A stretch of 64,000 nt of DNA. Origin: Anaerolineaceae bacterium UBA1415 (GTDB lineage: Bacteria > Chloroflexota > Anaerolineae > Anaerolineales > Anaerolineaceae). The notes below the pieces were generated by a model that made no database searches, was not told where the DNA came from, and saw only the letters and a program-made list of their open reading frames with translations. Of the stretch, positions 49,822-58,484 are shown in pieces; within the stretch, counting starts at the first letter, position 1, and every line of letters begins with the position of its first letter. Made by a program: the position numbers and the translations under genes. Location of the stretch: NCBI GenBank assembly GCA_002305635.1, contig DBPR01000019.1, forward strand, positions 93,347 to 157,346, in the 5' to 3' direction.

Positions 49822-51699
49822 ATGCGAAAAATTGATGGGGATGGTAAAACAATACGGGAACTTCTGGATAATTCTAAATACTCAATAGATTATTATCAAC
49901 GAGAATATAAATGGGGGAAAAAACAGGTTCAAGAATTGATAAATGATCTAACTCAGAGATTTCTTGAAGACTACGAAGTTAGTCATGAAAGAAGTGAGGT
50001 CGAAAATTATGGGCACTATTTTCTTGGTTCAATAATCATTAGCCAGCGAAATGGAAAAGAATTTATTATTGATGGACAACAACGCCTAACGACCATTACA
50101 CTTCTTTTGATGTTTTTAAACAATAAGCAAAAAAGTAGTCCCGAAAAAGTATCAATAAACAACCTTATCTTTTCTGAAAAATACGGTAAAAAATCTTTTA
50201 ACCTACAAATAGAAGAAAGAATCCCTTGTATGGACGCCCTCTTTCATCAACAGGAATTTATTAAGGACGGACACAATGAATCCGTAAACAATATTATTGA
50301 TCGGTATTCTGATATTGAAAGTATGTTTCCTGAAGAAATTGATGAGCAAGCTCTACCTTACTTTCTTGACTGGCTATTGGAAAATGTTCATCTCATCAAA
50401 ATAACAGCTTTCTCGGATGATGATGCTTATACGATATTTGAGACAATGAATGATCGCGGTCTTTCCTTATCTCCAACAGACATGTTAAGGGGTTATCTTT
50501 TAGCGAATATTACCGATGAAGATAAGCGGCGTCGAGCAAGCGATCTTATGAAAACTTTGTTTCAAAGAATGATGGAGAATGGACAAAATGAGACTTCCGA
50601 TTTCTTTAAAGCATGGTTGCGTAGTCAATATGCAGAAAGTATTCGGGAGAGAAAAAGAAATGCTAGCCCTGGTGATTTTGATCGATTAGGAACCGAATTC
50701 CATCGTTGGATTAGAGAAAATGATAAGAAACACATCGGATTGGAATCTAGCGACCAATATTACCATTTTATCGAAAAAGATCTAAAAAGATTTGGAGATT
50801 TGTACTTAAGAGTGAGAGACGCTTCCATAAACCTTCAAGAACCTTACGAGGATCTGTTTTATATCGCGCAAATTGGCTTTACCCTGCAGTATCCTGTGGT
50901 TCTTGCTCCTCTTACCACTTCTGACTCAGAGAAAATTGTGTCGAAAAAAATTCGTATGGTTGCTGCTTATTTGGACATTTTACTTGCTAGACGCATGTGG
51001 AACTGGCGTAGTATTTCGTACTCCACCCTGCAATACTCAATGTTTAAACTCATGAGGGAAATTCGGGGTAAAAAGGCTGAACAATTAGCTGATTGGTTAA
51101 AAAACAAATTAAATGAGGAAGAGGAAAGATTCATCACCAATGATGGTTTTAGACTTAACCAAATGAATCGTCCATATATTCATTGGCTTCTCGCACGGAT
51201 GACCGATTATATTGGAACCAGTTGTGGTCAAGAATCCAGAATAAATGAGTATCTAAATCTCTCTAATGGAAAAAATATTGATAAATTTGAGGTTGAACAT
51301 ATTTGGGCAAATCATTACGAGCGACATTTAGATGAATTTAACCATCCAGAGGAATTTAATGAAGCTCGAAACCGAATCGGGGGATTGCTGCTTTTACCAA
51401 AGTCATTCAATGCTTCTTTCGGTGATTTGCCATATAGCAAAAAATCACCACATTATTTTGGTCAAAACTATCTTGCCAAGACTCTGGATTCCCGCTGTTA
51501 TCAAAATAATCCTAAATTTAAACATTTCTACGAACAAAAAAGACTACCATTTAAACCATACAACAAACTTACTTTGACAGAGTTAAGAGAGCGACAGCAT
51601 CTATACCAAGAGATTGCTGAGAGTCTATGGAATCCTGAGAGAATAAGTAACATTCTATCTGAACCACTTGATGATAAACTGCTTAAAGAGGATGTGTAA
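49822..51699 (+). CDS. DUF262/DUF1524 protein, GmrSD-like putative defence nuclease
   Basis: A 625-residue protein. The N-terminal DUF262 domain has YQREYKWGKKQVQELINDL and the signature IIDGQQRLTTITLLL near residue 92; TIFETMNDRGLSLSPTDML is also typical. The C-terminal DUF1524 HNH-type nuclease contains FEVEHIWANHY near residue 490 and RNRIGGLLLLPKSFNAS. Single-chain GmrSD-like enzymes are type IV restriction systems that cut modified phage DNA using NTP hydrolysis. The gene is far more AT-rich than its neighbours, suggesting recent transfer. GGAGG precedes the ATG. No partner gene accompanies it. Target DNA unknown. Confidence 0.88.
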   Translation: MRKIDGDGKTIRELLDNSKYSIDYYQREYKWGKKQVQELINDLTQRFLEDYEVSHERSEVENYGHYFLGSIIISQRNGKEFIIDGQQRLTTITLLLMFLNNKQKSSPEKVSINNLIFSEKYGKKSFNLQIEERIPCMDALFHQQEFIKDGHNESVNNIIDRYSDIESMFPEEIDEQALPYFLDWLLENVHLIKITAFSDDDAYTIFETMNDRGLSLSPTDMLRGYLLANITDEDKRRRASDLMKTLFQRMMENGQNETSDFFKAWLRSQYAESIRERKRNASPGDFDRLGTEFHRWIRENDKKHIGLESSDQYYHFIEKDLKRFGDLYLRVRDASINLQEPYEDLFYIAQIGFTLQYPVVLAPLTTSDSEKIVSKKIRMVAAYLDILLARRMWNWRSISYSTLQYSMFKLMREIRGKKAEQLADWLKNKLNEEEERFITNDGFRLNQMNRPYIHWLLARMTDYIGTSCGQESRINEYLNLSNGKNIDKFEVEHIWANHYERHLDEFNHPEEFNEARNRIGGLLLLPKSFNASFGDLPYSKKSPHYFGQNYLAKTLDSRCYQNNPKFKHFYEQKRLPFKPYNKLTLTELRERQHLYQEIAESLWNPERISNILSEPLDDKLLKEDV

Positions 51700-51767
51700 G
51701 GATTTAATGGAACTTATGGTGAGTGATTAAAAAGAGGAGGATAGTCTTTCGATCTAAGCAAATTACG

Positions 51768-51797
51768 TTACCAGTTAAAAAGAGATAGTGGTAGAAT
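51768..51797 (+). promoter_or_regulatory. Candidate tRNA-Leu promoter
   Basis: TTACCA (51768-51773) and TAGAAT (51792-51797) lie 18 bp apart, placing the start about 8 nt before the mature tRNA. Confidence 0.45.
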
Positions 51798-51813
51798 ACT
51801 GCTTACCAGTTTC

Positions 51814-51897
51814 GGGGCGGTGGCGGAATAGGCAGACGCAACGGACTTAAAATCCGTCGGTGGTGACACTGTGTGGGTTCGACCCCCACCCGCCCTA
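51814..51897 (+). tRNA. tRNA-Leu(TAA)
   Basis: An 84-nt class II tRNA. The acceptor stem GGGGCGG pairs with CCGCCCT (one G-U), with discriminator A. The D arm begins TGGCGGAATAGGCAGACGC, the anticodon stem-loop is ACGGA-CTTAAAA-TCCGT with anticodon TAA at 51848-51850, a long variable arm follows, and the T arm contains GGGTTCGACCCCC. CCA is not encoded. The long variable arm and TAA anticodon give leucine, reading UUA. Confidence 0.95.
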
Positions 51898-51900
51898 TAA

Positions 51901-51925
51901 AGAGACCTTCGCGGGTCTCTTTTTT
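51901..51925 (+). terminator. Terminator of tRNA-Leu
   Basis: AGAGACC (51901-51907) pairs with GGTCTCT (51914-51920), followed by T residues, immediately after the tRNA. Confidence 0.85.
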
Positions 51926-52030
51926 ATTACGATTGAGACTTGTTCTGTCAGATTGAAATACGCAACCCGACCTACGATAATATTTTACAAACGAATATCA
52001 AATTCTATTTGATGTAAGTAACGAAAAGAT

Positions 52031-52058
52031 TTGTCAGAGTCCATGAAGCGTTTATAAT
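52031..52058 (+). promoter_or_regulatory. Promoter of the 52-kb lipoprotein gene
   Basis: TTGTCA (52031-52036) and TATAAT (52053-52058) are 16 bp apart. The start of transcription would fall near 52065, about 10 nt before the ATG at 52075. Confidence 0.55.
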
Positions 52059-52074
52059 AGAGATGGGTAAGCAA

Positions 52075-53439
52075 ATGAAGCGCTCATTTTCTTTTTACGC
52101 GATCACGATTCTGATTCTGGCAATTTTGCTGAGTTCCTGCCTTGTTCCTGAAGGGCCGGATGGCGACCCGACTGCCACGGCGCAGCCGATCTTCCCGCCG
52201 ACCCTTTCGGAGACGCAGGATCCGCTCCAACCGATCAACCCAACCCCAACCCCCAACCTCAACAACCCAAATCCCGTTCGGATTACCGAACTGGAATACC
52301 TGCAGGAAGATACCGAAGTGCTGGTAATGGCAAAGCTGTTCAATACGCTCACGGATGCCATTTTACGGGATGTTTTGCTTGAGGTTCAGGCGCTGGATGC
52401 CGTCGGCAATCGCATCGCGCTTGAACGCGTTTCTTTCCGCTACCTCTTTCCCCGCGAAACAACCGGTTTTGTGCAAGAATTTCAACTCAACGCCGGGCTG
52501 GAGATCGCCACGGTGGAAGTGCACGTCATTGATGGTCTGATCGACCGCGGGCTGAAATACAAGCAAGCGCTGACGGTCAGCAATACCGCCGCGTTCCGCG
52601 TCGGCAACGATTATTCCGTGACGGGTTGGCTGAGCAATGCTGACCCGTACACCTATACCCAGGTGAAGTTGAACGCCATCGCCTACAATCAGGCCGGCCA
52701 GATCGTTGGCGGCGGTTGGAAAATTTTCGATTTTTTGCCTGAAAAAGATCAGGTTGGTTTCAATCTGCGCGTCAACGCCAAACGCGGTGAAACGGTGGAT
52801 CATGTCGAAGTGCACCCCTGGCTGACAAGTTATTCCGCCTCTCTGGAAGGGGGCAACTGGTGGAATTCGCTCAAAAAAGGCGAGTGGAATTTTGTCGTTG
52901 ATCGCTACCATCAGTTCGCGGGTGGCGCGATGATTGAAAATCAGACCGACCGAATGCTGACAGAGACTTTTTACATCCTGACTGTCTCTGATGAAAACGA
53001 TCGCATTTGCCAGGCCAGCAATGGTTATATTGACGTGATCTGGCCGAAAGAAAAAGTGGCTTTCGCGATCGAAGCCCTGCAGCTGCCCAAAGAATGTGAG
53101 GGCAAGACGGTCGATTTCGTGCTTGTACCGGGCGAATTTGGCCAATTTCCGATCGAATTCAATCCATTGGGAACATCCCAGACCAGTTTTAGCGATGAAA
53201 ACCATGTCAGCGTTAGTGTAATTAATAATCTGAACGCCGCGGTCAGCCAAAGCCGTGTTTATGTCGTTTTGCGCAACGAAGATGGAAGGATCGTTGGCGG
53301 CGGCTATCAGACCACAGAAATCATCCGTGGGGGCAGTTATGTGAATGTCAGTGTGCCGGTTGCCTATCTGGGTTCGCCCGATAGCCTGAGCATCACGGCT
53401 TTCGCCACCTTACCCTACGGCGTTGAATTCGGACAATAA
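52075..53439 (+). CDS. Lipoprotein with Pro/Thr-rich linker, function unknown
   Basis: A 454-residue predicted lipoprotein. The signal is MKRSFSFYAITILILAILLSSC, split here to its lipobox LSSC. A Pro/Thr/Asn-rich linker follows (about 30-65). The body has repeated beta-rich segments of similar type (for example LNAIAYNQAGQIVGGGWK and VYVVLRNEDGRIVGGGYQ), which suggests several FxLYD-like domains that often recur in lipoproteins of Chloroflexota and Firmicutes. The ATG at 52075 fits the signal; an ATG at 52063 is in frame but lies at the likely transcription start. fhs follows 13 bp later. Confidence 0.78.
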   Translation: MKRSFSFYAITILILAILLSSCLVPEGPDGDPTATAQPIFPPTLSETQDPLQPINPTPTPNLNNPNPVRITELEYLQEDTEVLVMAKLFNTLTDAILRDVLLEVQALDAVGNRIALERVSFRYLFPRETTGFVQEFQLNAGLEIATVEVHVIDGLIDRGLKYKQALTVSNTAAFRVGNDYSVTGWLSNADPYTYTQVKLNAIAYNQAGQIVGGGWKIFDFLPEKDQVGFNLRVNAKRGETVDHVEVHPWLTSYSASLEGGNWWNSLKKGEWNFVVDRYHQFAGGAMIENQTDRMLTETFYILTVSDENDRICQASNGYIDVIWPKEKVAFAIEALQLPKECEGKTVDFVLVPGEFGQFPIEFNPLGTSQTSFSDENHVSVSVINNLNAAVSQSRVYVVLRNEDGRIVGGGYQTTEIIRGGSYVNVSVPVAYLGSPDSLSITAFATLPYGVEFGQ

Positions 53440-53452
53440 TCAGGAGAGAAAA

Positions 53453-55369
53453 ATGAAGTTACATCCAGGCTTACGCAAGTTTATTCCGACCGTCATCGAA
53501 CCCCTTAGCCCGGTTCCAGCCGATATCGAGATCGCCCAGGCAGCGGAGCTCAAGCCGATCACTCAGGTCGCAGAGGAAATGGGTTTGCGGCCTGATGAAC
53601 TGGAGCTTTACGGGGAACACAAAGCCAAGATCAAGCTGAGCGTTCTGGAACGATTGGCTGACGCGCCTGACGGCAAATATATTGATGTAACCGCCATTAC
53701 GCCGACGCCACTGGGCGAAGGCAAGACGACCACGACGGTTGGCCTGAGCCAAGCTTTGGGCGCGCATCTCGGACGAAGCGTCATCACCTGTATCCGTCAA
53801 CCATCGCAAGGACCCACCTTTGGGATCAAGGGCGGGGCGGCTGGCGGCGGCTATTCGCAGGTCATTCCGATGGAAGACTTCAATCTGCACATGACCGGTG
53901 ATATTCACGCGATCACAGCGGCCAACAATCTCCTGGCGGCCGCGATCGATACCCGAATGTTCCACGAAGCCGGCCAGAATGACAAGGCGCTTTTCAATCG
54001 TCTTTGTCCGAAGGATAAAAAGGGCAAACGCCATTTCGCCCGCGGGATGCAGGGACGCCTGAAGAAACTGGGCATCACCGAGAAAGATCCCGACCTGCTG
54101 ACCGAAGAACAAAAAGCAAAATTCGCCCGCCTGGATATTGACCCTGCCACCGTCACCTGGCGCCGGGCTGTTGATGTCAACGATCGCATGCTGCGCGGCA
54201 TCACGGTTGGACAGGGTTCTCAGGAAAATTTTGAGCTGCCAACCAATTATTACATCAGTGTCGCCAGTGAATTGATGGCGATCCTGGCGCTGGCAACCAG
54301 TCTGGAAGATATGCGCGAGCGCATCGCCAGGATCGTGATCGGCCAAAGTCGGGCTGGTGAGCCGGTGACCGCGGATGATCTTGGCATTGCCGGGGCGCTG
54401 ACGGTGCTGATGAAAGACACGATCAAGCCAACGTTGATGCAAACGCTGGAAGGCACGCCGGTTTTGGTTCATGCCGGGCCCTTCGCCAACATCGCCCACG
54501 GCAACAGCTCGATCATGGCGGACAAGATCGCGCTAAAACTGGCGGATTTCGTCGTCACCGAGAGCGGCTTTGGCGCTGATATGGGCATGGAAAAATTCTT
54601 TGATATTAAATGCCGCTATTCCGGCAACAAACCGGATGTGGTCGTGCTGGTCACGACCGTTCGGGCTTTGAAAATGCACGGCGGTGGGCCAAAGGTGACC
54701 GCTGGCGCGCCGCTGGCGCCTGAATATGTTGACGAAAACCTCGGACTGGTGGAAAAAGGCGCTGGCAATATGCTGGCGCACGCAGAGATCGCGCGAAAAT
54801 TTGGCATTCCGGTGGTTGTGGCGGTCAATCGCTTCCCGACCGATACAGACGCGGAGCTTGACCTGGTGCGAAAGATCGCGCTCGAACATCCCGCCATCGT
54901 GGACGCGATCATCGCGGATCATTTCAGCCAGGGCGGCAAAGGTGCGGTCGCTTTGGCAGAAGCCGTTGTGAAAGCTTCGGAACTGCCGACTGATTTCCGC
55001 TTCCTCTACCCGCTTGAGTATTCGATCAAGGAAAAGATCGAAACCATCGCGCGGGAAGTTTATGGCGCGGATGGGGTTGATTACAGCCCGCTGGCCGAGG
55101 AGCGAATTGCCGAATACACGCGGCTTGGCTACGACCGTCTGCCGATCTGTATGGCCAAGACGCATCTGAGCCTCAGCCATGATCCAGAGCTGAAGGGCGT
55201 GCCGAAGGGGTTCCGAATTCCGATCCGTGATATCAGCGCGTCAGTCGGAGCAGGCTTTGTTTACCCGCTTTTGGGGACAATGAGCACCATGCCCGGTCTG
55301 CCAACCCGCCCTTCCTACTATGATATCGACATCGATTTCGAGACCGGAAAGATATTGGGCTTGAGTTAA
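53453..55369 (+). CDS. fhs: Formate-tetrahydrofolate ligase
   Basis: A 638-residue ligase making 10-formyl-THF from formate, THF and ATP, the entry of one-carbon units and a step of the acetyl-CoA pathway. The ATP loop is TPTPLGEGKTTTTVGLSQAL near residue 85, FGIKGGAAGGGYSQVIPMED follows, then HAGPFANIAHGNSSI and the C-terminal YPLLGTMSTMPGLPTRP. It is longer than the ~556-residue form common in bacteria, owing to an insertion near residues 180-240, as in the longer eukaryote-like form. AGGAG precedes the ATG at 53453. A terminator follows. Confidence 0.95.
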   Translation: MKLHPGLRKFIPTVIEPLSPVPADIEIAQAAELKPITQVAEEMGLRPDELELYGEHKAKIKLSVLERLADAPDGKYIDVTAITPTPLGEGKTTTTVGLSQALGAHLGRSVITCIRQPSQGPTFGIKGGAAGGGYSQVIPMEDFNLHMTGDIHAITAANNLLAAAIDTRMFHEAGQNDKALFNRLCPKDKKGKRHFARGMQGRLKKLGITEKDPDLLTEEQKAKFARLDIDPATVTWRRAVDVNDRMLRGITVGQGSQENFELPTNYYISVASELMAILALATSLEDMRERIARIVIGQSRAGEPVTADDLGIAGALTVLMKDTIKPTLMQTLEGTPVLVHAGPFANIAHGNSSIMADKIALKLADFVVTESGFGADMGMEKFFDIKCRYSGNKPDVVVLVTTVRALKMHGGGPKVTAGAPLAPEYVDENLGLVEKGAGNMLAHAEIARKFGIPVVVAVNRFPTDTDAELDLVRKIALEHPAIVDAIIADHFSQGGKGAVALAEAVVKASELPTDFRFLYPLEYSIKEKIETIAREVYGADGVDYSPLAEERIAEYTRLGYDRLPICMAKTHLSLSHDPELKGVPKGFRIPIRDISASVGAGFVYPLLGTMSTMPGLPTRPSYYDIDIDFETGKILGLS

Positions 55370-55413
55370 TTTATAAAAGCATAATACAGGCCAAAACCTT
55401 TTTTGGCAATACG

Positions 55414-55444
55414 AAAAACGTCTCTGTTTCAGGGACGTTTTTTT
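55414..55444 (+). terminator. Terminator of fhs
   Basis: AAAAACGTCTCTG (55414-55426) pairs with CAGGGACGTTTTT (55430-55442; one G-T pair), ending in a T run. Confidence 0.85.
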
Positions 55445-55491
55445 ATCTGAAAATGTTTTGTGTTTATTGACGAATTTCGCGAACCCCAGGC

Positions 55492-55983
55492 TTAATTCGA
55501 GGTCATATCGGCTTGTTCAACTGCTCTTTTGTGCATCAGGTGGATTCCGATGTGACCGATCCCGAGAATGATGATGGAAATGCCAAGCGCGATGTTCTTT
55601 CCATAAATTGCCAGTAGAAAAAACGCCAGGACAGGCAGTGTGGCGAGGGCGACAGGGACGCCGAGGAAGCTGCTGTAAAAGTCCTGCATCGTTTTTTCGC
55701 TTTTGAAGTAGCGGATCCAGTTGATCTCATAAAGCAGCATCAAGACGAACGCCGCCACCAGCCACCATGACCAGTTTGACCAGGGCTTGAGATTAAAGTC
55801 GGAAAAAATGAGCGCCGTGCAGGTAACCAAAACCTGCCCGATCCGCTCGAAGGCGAATAGCACCTTATTCTCTTTTTGGACATAGTTATCATAATCCTTT
55901 GGCTTATTCTTTGTCCAAATAAGGTTTGGGATCGTCAGCATTAAAAGAAAGACCAAACCGACATAGGAAAACCCGAAGTTCAT
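55492..55983 (-). CDS. Membrane protein of unknown function
   Basis: A 163-residue protein with about five hydrophobic segments. The first (FSYVGLVFLLMLTIPNLIW) is followed by KNKPKDYDNY; others are WWLVAAFVLMLLYEINW and LATLPVLAFFLLAIYG. A conserved-looking IGHIGIHLMH segment occurs near the C-terminus. No family name assigned. It lies alone between fhs and pepF. Confidence 0.7.
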   Translation of the reverse strand: MNFGFSYVGLVFLLMLTIPNLIWTKNKPKDYDNYVQKENKVLFAFERIGQVLVTCTALIFSDFNLKPWSNWSWWLVAAFVLMLLYEINWIRYFKSEKTMQDFYSSFLGVPVALATLPVLAFFLLAIYGKNIALGISIIILGIGHIGIHLMHKRAVEQADMTSN

Positions 55984-56159
55984 GCTTTTCCTCCATTCAT
56001 TTCATCTGGTCGCGCGATAAAACAACAGCTCTGGCATCAGGCTCGACCATATTCTTGTTAGCAATTTTAGTACAGCTCAACTAATTTTTTTTCACCGCGC
56101 TTTACAAAACCTTTGTAATTGTTATCCTGGCAGGCTATTCCTCTTCAGGATTAAAAAAC

Positions 56160-56196
56160 AAAGAAAAAGAGAGGAACCCATCCTGAGTTCCTCTCT
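56160..56196 (-). terminator. Terminator of pepF
   Basis: On the minus strand AGAGAGGAAC pairs with GTTCCTCTCT (plus coordinates 56187-56196 and 56168-56177), followed by TTTTCTTTG and more T residues. Confidence 0.8.
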
Positions 56197-56230
56197 GCAC
56201 CTGGACGCTAAAACGAATCAACGGATACTG

Positions 56231-58054
56231 TTACACAAGCTTAATATCCTGAAGCTGCTTGTAACGTTCGATCTGTGGGGCGATCTGGGCCAGGGAGGCA
56301 GCCCAGAAGGCTTTGGTGCGGATGTCGATGCCGAAGCGGGCGGCCAGATCCGCAGCGGAACCTTCGCCGGTGCTCGCCAGAAGGGCTTTATAGTCCTGCA
56401 CAAAGGCAGCGCCCTTTTCCCGATAGATCGCGTACAGGCCCTTGGCGAACAGATTGCCAAAGGCGTAGGGGTAGTTATAGAAGGAAATGCCGGTACTGTA
56501 GTAATGCGGCTTCCAGGTCCAGGCGAATTTGTTCATCACCTCAGGGTCGATCCCGTCGCCATAGCTATCGCGCTGCGCCTGAAGCATGATCCCGCTGATC
56601 TCATCAGCGGAGAGGGTGGCGTTCCTGCGGCGTTCAAAGACCTCTTTTTCAAACAGGAAGCGTGAATAGATATCCACGATGGTCTGGGCGTCGCTGGAGA
56701 TGGAAGTCTCAAGAACGGCCAGTTCGGTGGCGGGGTCTTCGATCTGTTTGAGCAGGGCATTCAGGACGATCGTTTCGCACATGATCGAAGCGGTCTCTGC
56801 GAGCGTCATTGGGGTTTGGGTCTGCAAGGGAGTTTTGTTGGCCTGGAACGCGCAGTAATTATGCCAGGCGTGGCCAAGTTCGTGGGCGAGGGTCATGACC
56901 TGGTCGAATGAACCGTCAAAGTTAGACATGATCCGGCTTTCCCTGGTTGCGTCAATGCCCATGCAATAGGCGCCGCCGCGTTTACCTGGGCGCTGCAGCG
57001 CGTCGATCCAGTTGTTCTCGAAAGCGTTTTGCGCAAAATCTGCCATTTCCTGTGAGAAGCTGCCGTAGTTTTTTAGAATGATCTCCCTGGCTTCTTCAAA
57101 GGTATAGGTCTTGTCAACGCTGCCGACTGGCGCGAACAGGCTCCACCAGGGTAACTTTTCAGTACCAAGCAATTTGGCTTTGGCGCGGAAGTAGTCGCGG
57201 AACATCGGTAAGGCGTCCCTGATCGCCTCGATCATCGCGTCAAGCGTGGCGCGGTCGATGCGGGCCATATCGAGAGAAGAGTGCAGGCAGTCCTCGCGCC
57301 CACGTTTGCGGTCGAGCGTGTTGACCTCGCCTTTAACGCCGTTCAGACAAGCTGCCAGGGCCTCTTTCATCTCCTCAAAGGTTGCCATTTCGAGCTTGTA
57401 GGCGCGCTCACGAACATCCGCCGAGGGGTGGCTGCGCAGGTTGATCAGGGCAGGCAGGGGCAGGGTTTGCGTTTTTCCATCGAGCTCAAACTGGACCTCT
57501 TTCTGAGAGGTGAGCGTGCCCTGCAGGTTGCCCCAGGCGGAACCGCCGGAAAGGGAAAGCTCATTGGCAAGCTCCTCTTCGGCTTCGCTCATCTGGTACT
57601 GGCTTTGCTCGGCATACTCGCGCAAAATAAAGGCGTGTTCGCGCGCGGAACCAGGCAGCTCGAGCGCAGCGGGAAGCTGATCGTCAATTTTGCCCAGCCA
57701 GGCGATGATGCGCGTGTTGATGTTTTGCAGGGGTAGGAGCCCGATCTCAAATTTTGATTGGAGCTGCTCGGCGGCTTTATCAAAGGAATCGGTGCTGGTG
57801 ATGCCGTAAAGGTAAGAGCCGATCGTGCTTGCTCTGACATGCAGGGAATTCAATCTGTCCACCAATTGACTCAACAAATTGCTGAGCTTTTCTGCTCCTT
57901 CAGGAGCCTCCTGCAGGGGGAAAAGTTGGCTTTCAAAAAAAGTGGTCAAGCTTGCGACATCGTCCTGCACGGAGGCAAGGTCATGTTGTAATCTTGGGTC
58001 ATCGAGCCCTGTATAAATGTTGCTGAGGTCCCAGCGGGGAATGTTTTCGGTCAT
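56231..58054 (-). CDS. pepF: Oligoendopeptidase F (M3 family)
   Basis: A 607-residue M3 metallopeptidase that degrades short peptides in the cytoplasm. The zinc-binding motif is TLAHELGHAWHNY (HExxH) near residue 385, with the further Glu in LAETASIMCETIV. The C-terminal FYNYPYAFGNLFAKGLYA is typical of PepF. The ATG at 58054 has AAGGAG at 6 nt spacing. The frame is open for another 280 bp upstream, but that extension lacks family similarity and enters a repeat. Confidence 0.92.
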   Translation of the reverse strand: MTENIPRWDLSNIYTGLDDPRLQHDLASVQDDVASLTTFFESQLFPLQEAPEGAEKLSNLLSQLVDRLNSLHVRASTIGSYLYGITSTDSFDKAAEQLQSKFEIGLLPLQNINTRIIAWLGKIDDQLPAALELPGSAREHAFILREYAEQSQYQMSEAEEELANELSLSGGSAWGNLQGTLTSQKEVQFELDGKTQTLPLPALINLRSHPSADVRERAYKLEMATFEEMKEALAACLNGVKGEVNTLDRKRGREDCLHSSLDMARIDRATLDAMIEAIRDALPMFRDYFRAKAKLLGTEKLPWWSLFAPVGSVDKTYTFEEAREIILKNYGSFSQEMADFAQNAFENNWIDALQRPGKRGGAYCMGIDATRESRIMSNFDGSFDQVMTLAHELGHAWHNYCAFQANKTPLQTQTPMTLAETASIMCETIVLNALLKQIEDPATELAVLETSISSDAQTIVDIYSRFLFEKEVFERRRNATLSADEISGIMLQAQRDSYGDGIDPEVMNKFAWTWKPHYYSTGISFYNYPYAFGNLFAKGLYAIYREKGAAFVQDYKALLASTGEGSAADLAARFGIDIRTKAFWAASLAQIAPQIERYKQLQDIKLV

Positions 58055-58227
58055 TAGGTCTCCTTGGCGGTTTTTTCTCATTATACACAGGTGGGGTAAA
58101 GCCTTGTTGGAATCGGTCAAATATTCGGTCTTTTCAAATACGGGCGGAAATACCCGGAAGGCATAGCACTTCGTGCCGCGCACAGGTCTCGCCTCTTGGT
58201 CATCAGGAAACAAACCGAACTTATGAG

Positions 58228-58325
58228 TACAGTACGGATAAGTCCTGTGCCCGTCAGGGTGGTATTCCCGTCCGCTGTTTATGCATATTAAGGCTACTGT
58301 CTTCATTAAAAGGTTCTGATGCCAC
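58228..58325 (+). repeat. Dispersed palindromic repeat, diverged copy
   Basis: Contains AGTACGGATAAGTCCTGTGC, then CCCGTCCGCTGTTTATGC, TCTTCATTAAAAGGTTCTG and ATGCCAC, matching module order of the 28026 copy with substitutions and an insertion like that in the 44417 copy. Confidence 0.65.
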
Positions 58326-58409
58326 GATTGCACTGGATTTGCGACAAAAAATTGTGGTATTGCTTCATTATCTAAATCAAATCTAAATAACTTTATGTAT
58401 AATTCCAGG

Positions 58410-58433
58410 ATTCATGGAAATTCGTCCATGAAT
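58410..58433 (+). other. Hairpin in the subtilase 5' leader
   Basis: ATTCATGGA (58410-58418) and TCCATGAAT (58425-58433) form a perfect 9-bp stem. TATAAT at 58398-58403 lies just upstream, so the hairpin would sit at the 5' end of the mRNA and may protect it. Confidence 0.5.
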
Positions 58434-58484
58434 TTGCATCCCTTTTACTGTTTTTACGAACCACAATTGAATTAAGGAGAACAA

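Noticed and set aside
49391..51897. Genomic island integrated at tRNA-Leu
   Set aside because: The AT-rich gene lies 5' of the tRNA, no integrase is present and no duplicate of the tRNA 3' end is visible on the far side.
56055..58333. N-terminal extension of PepF to 58333
   Set aside because: The extra residues come from a repeat-bearing intergenic region. The ATG at 58054 has a strong ribosome site and the family-like start.
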